A DNA stretch of 64,000 nucleotides, taken from Candidatus Rifleibacteriota bacterium. Its GTDB lineage: Bacteria; Muiribacteriota; Ozemobacteria; Ozemobacterales; Ozemobacteraceae. The stretch is taken from assembly GCA_015233565.1 (NCBI GenBank), contig JADFXM010000008.1, positions 1 to 64,000 on the forward strand, in the 5' to 3' direction. Position 1 is the stretch's first letter, and the number at the start of each line of letters is the position of its first letter. Below, piece by piece: positions 43,256 to 52,300 of this stretch. Below the pieces are notes generated by a model. It did no database searches and was not told the origin of the DNA. It worked only from the letters and a program-made list of their open reading frames with translations. The translations under genes and the position numbers were made by a program.

Positions 43256-45382
43256 TTATTCAAGTGTAAAATAGAAAGCCGCTCCACGGTTAGGAGCACC
43301 TTCAGCCCAAACTCTGCCACCATGTTTCATGACGATTCTTTGAACAGTTGCGAGGCCAATTCCTGTTCCTTCAAATTCGTTGATGCCATGTAATCTCTGG
43401 AAAGCACCGAATAGTTTTCCAACATAGGCCATATCAAATCCGACTCCATTATCTTGAACAAATAAAATTTTCTCGCCTTCCAATTCAATTGTTCCAAATT
43501 CAATGCGGGCCTTTTTGCGAGGTGCAGTGAATTTAAAGGCATTGGAGATTAAATTATCCATAACAACTCTTATTAGATCGGGGTCTGCATTAACGTAAAC
43601 CCCAGGTCTGATCACAAACTCGATTTCCCGGTTAAGACTATTTTCCAGAAAATGCTCTTTTGCCGTGTTTGCGATTTGACTTATATCAACGATTTTTTTG
43701 ACCAAACCTGCGCGAGTTATACGGGAAAGTTTCAACAAATCATCAATCAATTGCCCCATCCGCTGGGTTGCGGTTCGGATTCTTTTTAAATATTCCTGGG
43801 CTTCTGCTGGGAACTGGTCAGCGAAGTCTTCAATCAATGCTAATGAAATACCATCGATTCCTCTTAATGGTGCCCTAAGGTCATGAGAGACTGAGTAACA
43901 GAAGGATTCCAGTTCCTTATTGGTTGCTTCCAGTTGGGAAGTTCGCTCCATGACTCTCGCTTCCAAAAATTGATTCATGTTTTTGATCTGATCTTCGAGA
44001 ACTTTTTTTTCAGTGATGTCGTGGAATATTCCGAGGAGTCCGATGATCTGGCCATTTTCATCACGGACAGGGGTTTTTGTTGTTAATACCCAAAATTCCT
44101 TGGAGCCTTGGACCACTTTTTCTTCAACCGTGTGAGAGGTGCCTTCAGAAATAAACTTTTTATCGTCAGCACGATATTTTTCTGCAAATTCTTTTGGGAA
44201 GAAATCGAAGTCATTCTTTCCTGTTATTTCTTCGGGTTTGATTTTCAAAAACCTGGCATAAGGTAAATTGCAATAGATATATTTTGAATTTAGGTCTTTA
44301 TAAAAAATATTCTGTTCGAGATTGTCGATGAGGAAACGATATCTTTCTTCGCTTTTCTTCAGACTTTCTTTAAGTTTGAAGTCATTTGTGATATCTCTGA
44401 AGACTAGTATTACTCCGAAAAATTCGTCTTCTTCGTCATCTATGATCGGGGATGCCGTTTCCGAGATAATTCTTTCTTGGCCGTTTTTAGATATTAGGAT
44501 AGCTGCTTCTGACTTTTCTTGACGTTTTCTTGTGGTTAGGACAGGCGAAACGGGGTTGGGAATTTCAGTTCGATCCTTTAGAGAAACAATCTTCATTATT
44601 GCTTGAATTGGTTTACCACACGCTTCAAACTGGCTCCAGCCTGTTATCAATTCGGCGGCCTGATTTATTCGGACAATTTTTCCGAAACTATCGGTGGTAA
44701 TTACTGCATCAGCAATTGAATTCAAAGTAATGTTGAAATTTCGAGAATTTCTTTGAAAACTTCTGGCGCGCTCCTGGACCTGAAATTCAAGTTCAAGTGA
44801 CAAAACCCGAATATCCTCCCTGATCTCATCTGTAAGGAATTTTTCTTTTTCCAGTTGGGAATTTTTGTTTGCCACTTCATCGGAAAGGTGTTCAATTCTG
44901 GAGGCCATCGAAAAAAAGGGAAGGATGATGGTTAAGGGGGAAATTTGATCTTGCAGATTCAAATTCGGCTGGGTTCCAAAAAAAAGAAGCCCGCTTGGTT
45001 TTGCATCTTTAGTGGGAAGAGTTTTATGAAACAGGAATTTGATCTTGAATTTTTCCAGGAGGTCTTTGAGGTCTTGTGGAAGGGTTTCAATTGCTTCATC
45101 AGTAAAAAATTTTTTTTCTTCAACTGGAAGGAGTTCATTTATCAGTTCAAGGAAAGCTGGATCTCTTTTTGTGTTGTTGATTTCGAAAAAATCAGGAGGG
45201 ATATCACACGAAATGAAGATTCCTAATTTGTGATTGTCAGAAAACGTGTAAAAAATTGCGAATTCAAATGAAAAGGAATTGCAGATAAGCTTTAAAAGGC
45301 TTGAAGCAATTGTTTTTGGATTATCCTGAAAATTGATTGAGGAAATTTCCTGGATCAATTTCTCTGTGGACAATACTTCCAT
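43256..45382 (-). CDS. GAF/PAS-PAS-histidine kinase
   Basis: This is a 708-residue soluble kinase heading the minus-strand signalling cluster. Residues 1-170 look like a GAF-type sensor (ICNSFSFEFAIFYTFSDNHK). A coiled coil and two PAS domains follow (about 215-335, starting FNITLNSIADAVITTDSFGK; about 345-465, RYRFLIDNLEQNIFYKDL). HisKA has His near 501 (YSVSHDLRAPLRG) and HATPase has DNGVGFDMAYVGKLFGAF and GTGIGLATVQRIV. The kinase core resembles that of 36153-37586. There is no transmembrane helix. AAAGG lies seven bases before the ATG. Confidence 0.92.
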   Translation of the reverse strand: MEVLSTEKLIQEISSINFQDNPKTIASSLLKLICNSFSFEFAIFYTFSDNHKLGIFISCDIPPDFFEINNTKRDPAFLELINELLPVEEKKFFTDEAIETLPQDLKDLLEKFKIKFLFHKTLPTKDAKPSGLLFFGTQPNLNLQDQISPLTIILPFFSMASRIEHLSDEVANKNSQLEKEKFLTDEIREDIRVLSLELEFQVQERARSFQRNSRNFNITLNSIADAVITTDSFGKIVRINQAAELITGWSQFEACGKPIQAIMKIVSLKDRTEIPNPVSPVLTTRKRQEKSEAAILISKNGQERIISETASPIIDDEEDEFFGVILVFRDITNDFKLKESLKKSEERYRFLIDNLEQNIFYKDLNSKYIYCNLPYARFLKIKPEEITGKNDFDFFPKEFAEKYRADDKKFISEGTSHTVEEKVVQGSKEFWVLTTKTPVRDENGQIIGLLGIFHDITEKKVLEDQIKNMNQFLEARVMERTSQLEATNKELESFCYSVSHDLRAPLRGIDGISLALIEDFADQFPAEAQEYLKRIRTATQRMGQLIDDLLKLSRITRAGLVKKIVDISQIANTAKEHFLENSLNREIEFVIRPGVYVNADPDLIRVVMDNLISNAFKFTAPRKKARIEFGTIELEGEKILFVQDNGVGFDMAYVGKLFGAFQRLHGINEFEGTGIGLATVQRIVMKHGGRVWAEGAPNRGAAFYFTLE

Positions 45383-45468
45383 TTTTACACCTTTTGAAAA
45401 GTCCGATTTTTTGAAGTTTCTTTAAATTTCGAGATATTTTCGAGGATTTCCTCAAAAATTAGAATTGT

Positions 45469-47094
45469 TTAAAAAAGTTCGATTTGTCGAATTATAAACT
45501 TTTTTCCACCAAATGCAATGGTATCGTTTGCATTTATTCTGGAAACATTTTTTATTTCTTTTCCGTTTATTGCGGTGGAATTGCTTTGGGAAAGTGGTTT
45601 GAGAAAAAATTCATTGTTTTGACAAGCTATTGATGCATGGTTTCTACTGATTTCCGAGGCTGTCATAACTATTCCTGAGCCTTTTTGCCTTCCAATGGTT
45701 ATTTCATTTTCACATAGACATTCATAAGTTTTTTTGGAATCATCTTCCAGAATTAAATGGATTTTTTGAATTTTTGTCGGTGCCGTTTTTTTTGTTGAGG
45801 TTTTTTGATCAATTGAGTCTATATTTGCGATGGAAGGGGTTGCTGTAGATTTGGATTCAATTATTAGCCCTTTGGATTTGGTTGAAGCTTTTGATATTGG
45901 AGTGCCCGGAGTTGTTTTGAGTGAAGATGGATCGATGGTTGGGGTTACGTTATTCGGAATCGAGGCTTCGGGTGGGTTCGAAGGAGCTTGTTCTGGAGAG
46001 CTGATTAGTTGGTTAACTGGCTGAAGGGTTGGGAGTGGTTCTGGGGAAGTTGTAGATTGAATACTTTGAAGTAACATCGGGGAATGCGTTGGAGGCGTTG
46101 GAGGAAGGGTTGGAGGTAATTCTTGCAAAGGTGTTGATCGGATGGTTTGGAGTGACCCTTGTAAAGGTGAGGGAGGAAGGGTTGGAGGTAATTCCGGAGA
46201 AGGCGATGTTCTAAGAGTTTTAGGGAGGTCGATAATGGGTGTTGGTGGAAGAGCCGGAGGAAGCTCTTGAGCCGTTACAATTTTTTTTGTTGGAACGAGA
46301 GATTGGGAGGGGGTTGGAGATTGGGTTGTTGAATAGGGTTGGCTTACCTCAATTGTTGAATTGTTCGAAGAATCTGAAGGTGGAGTAACTTTCGGAACAG
46401 GTTTATGGGTTTGGCTGTTAGGGGAATTTGAGAGAATGGAGGAATTTGGAGGGATAGGGGAATTAGGAGATTCGGTAGAATTGGAAGTGTTTGAAGGGTT
46501 TTGCGAAGATGGAAGTTTCTCAGAGTCTTGAATTGCGGAAGATGAGGTTGCTTTATCCGGCTGTTTACTCTGGAACTCCACAAATTCCCTAAAATCCATG
46601 TATAGGGATCTAGTGGACATAAGATTTACGTTTTTTTTCTGAGTTCGCCAAAAAATGAATCCGATGATGAAAAAAATGACCGCTCCCAAAAGAAAATGTA
46701 ATTGATAATTTTTTTTCGTTTTTACCTGGGTAAATTTAACTTCGCGTGTAAAATTTTTTGACCCAGTTATAAGGGAAATAGTCGTTGATTCTGTTGCTCC
46801 GAAGTGTAGGAATTTTAATCCAACATTTTTTCCAGTTCCGCCACCGTTGAGAATTTCAACGCTTTTTTCATTTGATTGTACATCCGGGGTGGGGTTTACT
46901 GCTCCCAAAAATTGGATTTGAGAGGAATCAAAAGTAACGGTTGCCTTTTGGTTCTCACTTGGAAGAAAAGAAAGTTCAGCAACAAACATTGCATGGGGTT
47001 CGACTTCTTCGGGTATTTTGAAATCGAATGCAAGAGAAAAATGAGTGGAAAAAAGAAAAATTAGCCATAGTAAAATTTTTTTGGTTTGTTTCAT
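45469..47094 (-). CDS. Exported/membrane protein with Pro-rich stalk and cytoplasmic FHA domain
   Basis: This is a 541-residue protein from ATG 47094 (GAGGA five bases upstream). A signal helix is followed by a small beta domain (about 25-130, perhaps Ig- or cohesin-like), a membrane helix (LHFLLGAVIFFIIGFIFW, about 130-150), a long Ser/Thr/Pro-rich linker with repeated ELPPTLPPTP units, and a C-terminal FHA domain (TIGRQKGSGIVMTASEISRNHASI). FHA domains bind phosphothreonine peptides. The topology places FHA in the cytoplasm, where the dual kinase encoded at 52301 would act. No enzyme motif is seen. Confidence 0.75.
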   Translation of the reverse strand: MKQTKKILLWLIFLFSTHFSLAFDFKIPEEVEPHAMFVAELSFLPSENQKATVTFDSSQIQFLGAVNPTPDVQSNEKSVEILNGGGTGKNVGLKFLHFGATESTTISLITGSKNFTREVKFTQVKTKKNYQLHFLLGAVIFFIIGFIFWRTQKKNVNLMSTRSLYMDFREFVEFQSKQPDKATSSSAIQDSEKLPSSQNPSNTSNSTESPNSPIPPNSSILSNSPNSQTHKPVPKVTPPSDSSNNSTIEVSQPYSTTQSPTPSQSLVPTKKIVTAQELPPALPPTPIIDLPKTLRTSPSPELPPTLPPSPLQGSLQTIRSTPLQELPPTLPPTPPTHSPMLLQSIQSTTSPEPLPTLQPVNQLISSPEQAPSNPPEASIPNNVTPTIDPSSLKTTPGTPISKASTKSKGLIIESKSTATPSIANIDSIDQKTSTKKTAPTKIQKIHLILEDDSKKTYECLCENEITIGRQKGSGIVMTASEISRNHASIACQNNEFFLKPLSQSNSTAINGKEIKNVSRINANDTIAFGGKKFIIRQIELF

Positions 47095-47376
47095 TTTTTC
47101 CTCAGATTGAATCAAGTGGAAAATAAAAAATTCGAAATCCTCTCAAATTTTAAGCAAATTACCTAGTCTCACAATTCAGATAGTAATCTAATCCATTGAC
47201 GATATATATACTTATTAATCTAAATCATTGGGATAGTCCTAAGACTAACCAAATTGTATTATAAAGCAAGAGTTTGTATTTTTCAAACTTTGAAAAATGG
47301 AACAGCTACACAGAGTAAATTCATATTGACATTGGCCATTAAGCAGCTATTCAAAAAAAATCGCAAAAATATAGTT

Positions 47377-47593
47377 ATACCAATTCCAATTAGTTCGTTC
47401 ATACGCCTTGTTTCTCGCTTCAGATCTGCGTAAAATTAGATTTTATCTGACAGAAATGAATGTTTCAACCATTCAGTAAGGGATTCTTATTTTCCCGAAA
47501 ATTTCGTTTTTTCTTGGAGAATAAAGCGATCCCTTTACATTTTGGTCAAATCAAAGTCCTAGGGGAAGTGCACGTATTTTTTGGGATTGGTAT
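47377..47593 (+). repeat. Repeat family 2, copy c (217 bp, complete)
   Basis: It starts ATACCAATTCCAATTAG and ends GGGATTGGTAT, uninterrupted, and matches copy a outside its insertion. It fills much of the 583-base gap between the FHA and AsmA-like genes; the rest of that gap holds nothing recognisable. Confidence 0.8.
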
Positions 47594-47677
47594 TATTTCA
47601 AATTTTCTGCACTTGTGTTGATGCATCTTAGAAGTTAAGTCTTTTTACCCTTTTTCGCTGAAATGGAACTTAGATGT

Positions 47678-50600
47678 TTACATTCCTGGCTGCCAACCTG
47701 GGAACCATTGCTCCAACTCTTCCACACTTGCTTTGTGAGCCCGATTCCCACCGAAAATGCTTCTGATGAAGTTTCTTTTTCCGCGACTTTTAGCTTTATT
47801 TTCCAGTGTTTTACCGATTAATTCAGGTTGGCTCCATTTTCCTGAGACGGTCAGATCGACATAGGGCACGCCTGTTTTGGGATCTTGAAGAACTTTGGTT
47901 AATTTGCCCATTTTCTGGCCAAGTTTGGTTTTTCTGAGTGGTTGAGGATTTAGGCAGATCTTTCCGGTTAATTGAAGATTTTGAGGGTCGAAAGCGCTTT
48001 CCCCAATTTCAATTCTCATTTCAGGACCTGCAAAAAGGGCATCGGCAATTCTCAATCTGCCCTTTTCGGTTACATCTCCTTCAGATGAAAGGAAAAAGTT
48101 CATTTGCCCCTCTTTAAACTCAGGCGCTTCGAGGAATTCAAGTCCGATTTTATCTATCATTGTTGGGTCGAGAGGCAATTTCCCAAAACAAAGATCTTTA
48201 AAGTTCATGTGAATTTCTAGATCCTTTTTTCCTGAAACATCTGCTGATGCTCCGAAATTTCCTGCCAGGACTCCTTTGAACATTTCACCCTGATTTGTGG
48301 AAAACGCATTAAGGTTGATTCCATCAAAATTTCCCGCGACTTTAAATTCTTTTGGGCTGCCTCCAGTGAACTTTCCTTCACCTTCTGTCAGGTTTATGTA
48401 ACCTTTCAGTAAACCTATTTTGGAATTGGAACAGTTTACTTTTCCCTGAAGGGGTTGAAAGGCAAACTTTATTGCGCTTTTTCCTATGGGAAGCTTGTAA
48501 GTGTTACCGTCTGTTTGATAGTTGATTTGAAAATCTCCACCATCGAGGTTAAAGGCAAGATCTGGCGCATTAATTGGCCCGGTTGCGGAAAAATTTCCAT
48601 TCAACGAACCCTCCCCGTCAAAAGAAATCTTCGGGAGTTTCAATCCAGAAAGGAGCGACATTATTTCATTGGGAAACACAGATTTGGCTGATGCTTCAAG
48701 TGCAATTTCGCATTTTCCCAGTGGGTCGATTATTTTTCCTGAGGGGATTTCAACTTGAGCTTTCCCGAATTTTGATTTGAATTCTTTTAATTCGATAAAT
48801 GGTTTCTCTTTTTCGGAATGTTTTGAAAAGACCAGTTTTCCTGAGATTTCTTCAATTGATTGGGGAATGGCGGAGTATTTTGTCTTCCCTTTTTCCAACT
48901 CTATTTCGCCCAGGGCCGAAAATCGGTTCTGGGAGCCGCTGACTTTAAGACTTCCTTTAAGGTTTCCCTCCACATTTGTGAATTCCCGAAGTTTTTCGTT
49001 GGAAATAATATTGTTTTCGATTTCATTTTTCAGTTTTGCTACCGACAACCCATTAATGTTCATCGAAATTCCGTTCAGTTGGGTGGTGAAGGTTTGATCA
49101 ATTCTCTCCATTTGGGCCTTTCCTGATAGAGAGATTTTGGACCCGAGGATGGAGCCTGAGATTGATTCTGTCTCAACTTCATAGTGTTTCTGCTGAGTCT
49201 CTTTGAATTTCAGCTTTCCGGACAGGGAATTGAACAAAGCTTGATACTTCGGGTTAAGTGCAGTTTTCAAAGGGATTTTTATATTGAGGTTAGTGAAAGA
49301 AATTCCCCCAGTTGCTGAAATGACATTTGTAGGACCTTTAGCCGAAAAATCGGCATTCAATGGCCCTGAGATATCAAAGGGACAATTTAGTTTCGCGAAT
49401 TTCAAGGCTTCCAAGGCTAATTTTCCAATGTCTTGCGTACTGATTTCCACGTTAAGGTTTTCAAGGAAAGAACTCTTTGGAATGTAGGTTGAATCAACTT
49501 TTACGGTTGCTTGCATAAGAGAGCTTTGTCCCGAAACTTTAAGACTTTGTTCTTTAGCTCCTTTTTCTTTACCATAAGAAACGGTTCCATCGAGTTTATC
49601 TATAGGAAGAAGCAAGTTTTGAAACTTGATTTGTCCGGTAGAAGTTTTTATTTTTCCGAAGTAACTTCCTGTTTCGTTTGTTGAAAGAACGAGGGAAAGA
49701 GGCAACGTCATTTCAATATTTTTGGATTTAAAATTCAATTTGGGAGACGAAATTTGTCCCTCGATATTTGGTCGATTAATTTTCCCTTTTCCTGAAATAG
49801 TAATTGAATATTCTCCGGATAATGCGATTGAATTCTTTTTTAATACAGAGTCGATCTGCTCTATTTCTTTCAGGTTATCAAGGACTTTTTGGATATCTTT
49901 TCCATTGGAACTGATTTTGAGATTTTCAATTTGATCCTGGGCAAGGTTTAAAGTGGAAGAAGCGCAGACTGGAATCCCGAAGAAAGTTGCACTTATCAAA
50001 GCTTCGAGTTTTTTTATTTTCTGTTGTTTTTCGAAAAGGCGGTCAGGGGTTTTAAAGACTCCCTGAATTGATTCTAACAGCCAGATTTTAGATTTATTCG
50101 TAATTTTGATTTTATCTGCGGAAAGAATGCCCTGACTCAAATTTTGTTTGGAATCAAGATTGACGTTCAGAAATTCCCTTCCTTCAATTTGGACAGATTC
50201 AAAAGGAAGAGGCTTCTCAAGTCCGAGAGAGTTTCTTAAAGTGATTTCCTTAAGTGTTATTCCTTTTGAGGGATTTAATGAAGCACTGCCCGCTTTTTTC
50301 AAAGAGTTGTTTTGGGAGGAATTTTGAGAAGGGCTTTTTGTTGCATCTGATGGCAGAAGTTGCCCGCTAAGTTTAAATTTGTAATCCTGAAGTGACTTTT
50401 TTTCTGCTGAAAATTGTGCTTCTCCGTCGATTGAAAAGGACAAATTCTGGATTTTCATTCCAATGTCCTCAAGAGTTAGTAATTCTCCAAGTAGGTTGGC
50501 TTTACCGCTTAAAAAAACTGGATCGGTAAGTTTTGATTTGCTGACCAATCTTGCGCCTTCAAGGAAAAGAGATGCGCTGGCTTCTTTAAGGTTTTTGGGA

Positions 50601-52234
50601 TCGTTAACCATTCCTTGAATATTAAGAGGCCCAAGAACATCGATTTTTTCAAACCAATCTTCGAGTTTTTTTGATTTTTCCATTGGAAGTATTTTTAAAG
50701 GAATCAAAGACGATAGGGGTTTGTCGCTGCACAGTTTCAATTCAAATGCGATGTTTTTCAGAAGGTTTTTCCCGGTTTCGCTGGATTGCAAAAATGAAAG
50801 ATGTAATTGGCCGGTTTCCCTGTCAAGATTCAAATCGACGTTTTGATTTTCAGGATTGATTCTGTGGCGTTTAGCTGAAAGGTGGATTTTTTCACCTGAA
50901 AAATCAGCTTGAATGATTGCTGCCAAGTTTTTCAAATCCTTGAAATCCAGTTGTCCGGAGGCTACAGCCGGAATACCACTTATCCGGGCTTTAATTTCAT
51001 CCAATTGTGCAATCCTGTTTTTTAAAGCAAAATTCCCTGAAAGGTTCTCGAGAAGCAGCGTGTCGGGAATTTTTACGGTTGCTGAGGCAACACTTCCTTT
51101 TATTACAGTTTCCAACAAGGGTTCATGAGCATCTGAGCTTTTCGCTTCGAAATAGAATGAGCCTGAAGCAAAATTTCCTGCTGGTAAAAACTGATTAATC
51201 ACGTCGAATTCATCAAACGAGAAAGTTCCGTTTAATCCGGAAATTCTTTTCAGAATGTTTACCGATTGGCGTCCCCAGAAAAAGCTTAGGTTCAGGCTTT
51301 CTTTCTTTTTGCCATCAAAAATTCGGATGAATCTTCCCTCACTTCCTCGGTTTTGAATAGAAAGAATAAGGTTTCTGGACAAAATATCGACTATCAGGTT
51401 TGTATCACCAGTGGATCTAATGCGGTTGAATTGCAAAGTTGCGAGTTGAGGAAATTGAGGAAGGTCCAATTTAAGAATGTGGTCTGTGAAATCAGGTTTG
51501 GGGAATTTTCTGAGAAGCAGGTTGATTCCATCTATTTGGTAGGTGGAAGAAGGAATTTTCAGTGCATTGGAAAGAAATCTGTCAACCAGTATTTCCCGGG
51601 GTTCGGGAACTATAATGGATAGATTTTTTATTTCGAAATAGCGAAGATAGGAATCAGCTAATTTTTCGGCTCTGGCCTGCTGTTCGTCAGAAGTGAGGGA
51701 AGGAGTTCCAGAGGCATTTTGGGATGTTTCTGAGGTGGTTTGGGAGAAATCCCAGATGCCTTTTCCTTCATCGTTTCGGGATAATGAAAGAACCGGGTTT
51801 TTGATTACAACTTTTTCGAGGATGAGTTGTCCTAAAAAGACATCCCAGAGAGAGTAATTTAAAGAAATATTCGGAACGGTCAAGAAAACCCCTCCTGATT
51901 TAAAAGAGGGATTCAGGATGGATACTCCTTCCAAGTCGACGCCTTGGTACAAGTCTCCGGAGATTTTCGAAATCATCAAAGGGAATTTTCCACCAGTCAA
52001 ACTGGGGATTAAACGCCCTTTGATTTGTCCTTCGATCAAATCAGCGTTTAGTCTGAAGAATTGAATAAGGAACCAGGCACCGGTCAAGAACGCCATGAGG
52101 GCTGTTACAGTGAAAAGTGCTCTTACAGTTCGCCTTATAAAGCGAAGCAGTTTGTTTCCCTTTTCGTGTTGTTGCTCTCGTCGAATCAATTCAGCTTGAA
52201 CCGAATCTAAATGTTTTTGAGTTTTTTCATCCAT
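47678..52234 (-). CDS. AsmA/TamB-like inner-membrane-anchored giant protein
   Basis: This is a 1518-residue protein with one N-terminal membrane helix (about 34-58, VRALFTVTALMAFLTGAWFL) and then more than 1400 residues of beta-rich repeats. Characteristic passages are GVDLEGVSILNPSFKSGG, ISGDLYQGVDLEG and repeated GKI/LSGKAQ turns, as in AsmA, TamB and YhdP proteins that bridge the periplasm and are thought to move phospholipid to the outer membrane. A TamB-type C-terminal block is not distinct, so AsmA-like is the safer call. The C-terminus is polar. It starts 60 bases from the divergent kinase gene; no Shine-Dalgarno box precedes the ATG. Confidence 0.8.
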   Translation of the reverse strand: MDEKTQKHLDSVQAELIRREQQHEKGNKLLRFIRRTVRALFTVTALMAFLTGAWFLIQFFRLNADLIEGQIKGRLIPSLTGGKFPLMISKISGDLYQGVDLEGVSILNPSFKSGGVFLTVPNISLNYSLWDVFLGQLILEKVVIKNPVLSLSRNDEGKGIWDFSQTTSETSQNASGTPSLTSDEQQARAEKLADSYLRYFEIKNLSIIVPEPREILVDRFLSNALKIPSSTYQIDGINLLLRKFPKPDFTDHILKLDLPQFPQLATLQFNRIRSTGDTNLIVDILSRNLILSIQNRGSEGRFIRIFDGKKKESLNLSFFWGRQSVNILKRISGLNGTFSFDEFDVINQFLPAGNFASGSFYFEAKSSDAHEPLLETVIKGSVASATVKIPDTLLLENLSGNFALKNRIAQLDEIKARISGIPAVASGQLDFKDLKNLAAIIQADFSGEKIHLSAKRHRINPENQNVDLNLDRETGQLHLSFLQSSETGKNLLKNIAFELKLCSDKPLSSLIPLKILPMEKSKKLEDWFEKIDVLGPLNIQGMVNDPKNLKEASASLFLEGARLVSKSKLTDPVFLSGKANLLGELLTLEDIGMKIQNLSFSIDGEAQFSAEKKSLQDYKFKLSGQLLPSDATKSPSQNSSQNNSLKKAGSASLNPSKGITLKEITLRNSLGLEKPLPFESVQIEGREFLNVNLDSKQNLSQGILSADKIKITNKSKIWLLESIQGVFKTPDRLFEKQQKIKKLEALISATFFGIPVCASSTLNLAQDQIENLKISSNGKDIQKVLDNLKEIEQIDSVLKKNSIALSGEYSITISGKGKINRPNIEGQISSPKLNFKSKNIEMTLPLSLVLSTNETGSYFGKIKTSTGQIKFQNLLLPIDKLDGTVSYGKEKGAKEQSLKVSGQSSLMQATVKVDSTYIPKSSFLENLNVEISTQDIGKLALEALKFAKLNCPFDISGPLNADFSAKGPTNVISATGGISFTNLNIKIPLKTALNPKYQALFNSLSGKLKFKETQQKHYEVETESISGSILGSKISLSGKAQMERIDQTFTTQLNGISMNINGLSVAKLKNEIENNIISNEKLREFTNVEGNLKGSLKVSGSQNRFSALGEIELEKGKTKYSAIPQSIEEISGKLVFSKHSEKEKPFIELKEFKSKFGKAQVEIPSGKIIDPLGKCEIALEASAKSVFPNEIMSLLSGLKLPKISFDGEGSLNGNFSATGPINAPDLAFNLDGGDFQINYQTDGNTYKLPIGKSAIKFAFQPLQGKVNCSNSKIGLLKGYINLTEGEGKFTGGSPKEFKVAGNFDGINLNAFSTNQGEMFKGVLAGNFGASADVSGKKDLEIHMNFKDLCFGKLPLDPTMIDKIGLEFLEAPEFKEGQMNFFLSSEGDVTEKGRLRIADALFAGPEMRIEIGESAFDPQNLQLTGKICLNPQPLRKTKLGQKMGKLTKVLQDPKTGVPYVDLTVSGKWSQPELIGKTLENKAKSRGKRNFIRSIFGGNRAHKASVEELEQWFPGWQPGM

Positions 52235-52294
52235 GAAAAATATTTTACCATAAAAACCATTCCTCTTGACGAAGAACTAATCATATCGTAGATT
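52235..52294. promoter_or_regulatory. Divergent promoter pair giving leaderless transcripts
   Basis: Plus strand: TTGACG (52266-52271), a 17-base spacer and TAGATT (52289-52294) predict a start at 52301, exactly on an ATG. Minus strand: extended -10 TGGTAAAAT, ending seven bases before the ATG at 52234, predicts a start on or next to that ATG. Neither gene has a Shine-Dalgarno box, which agrees with leaderless mRNAs. Confidence 0.55.
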
Positions 52295-52300
52295 ATGCAC

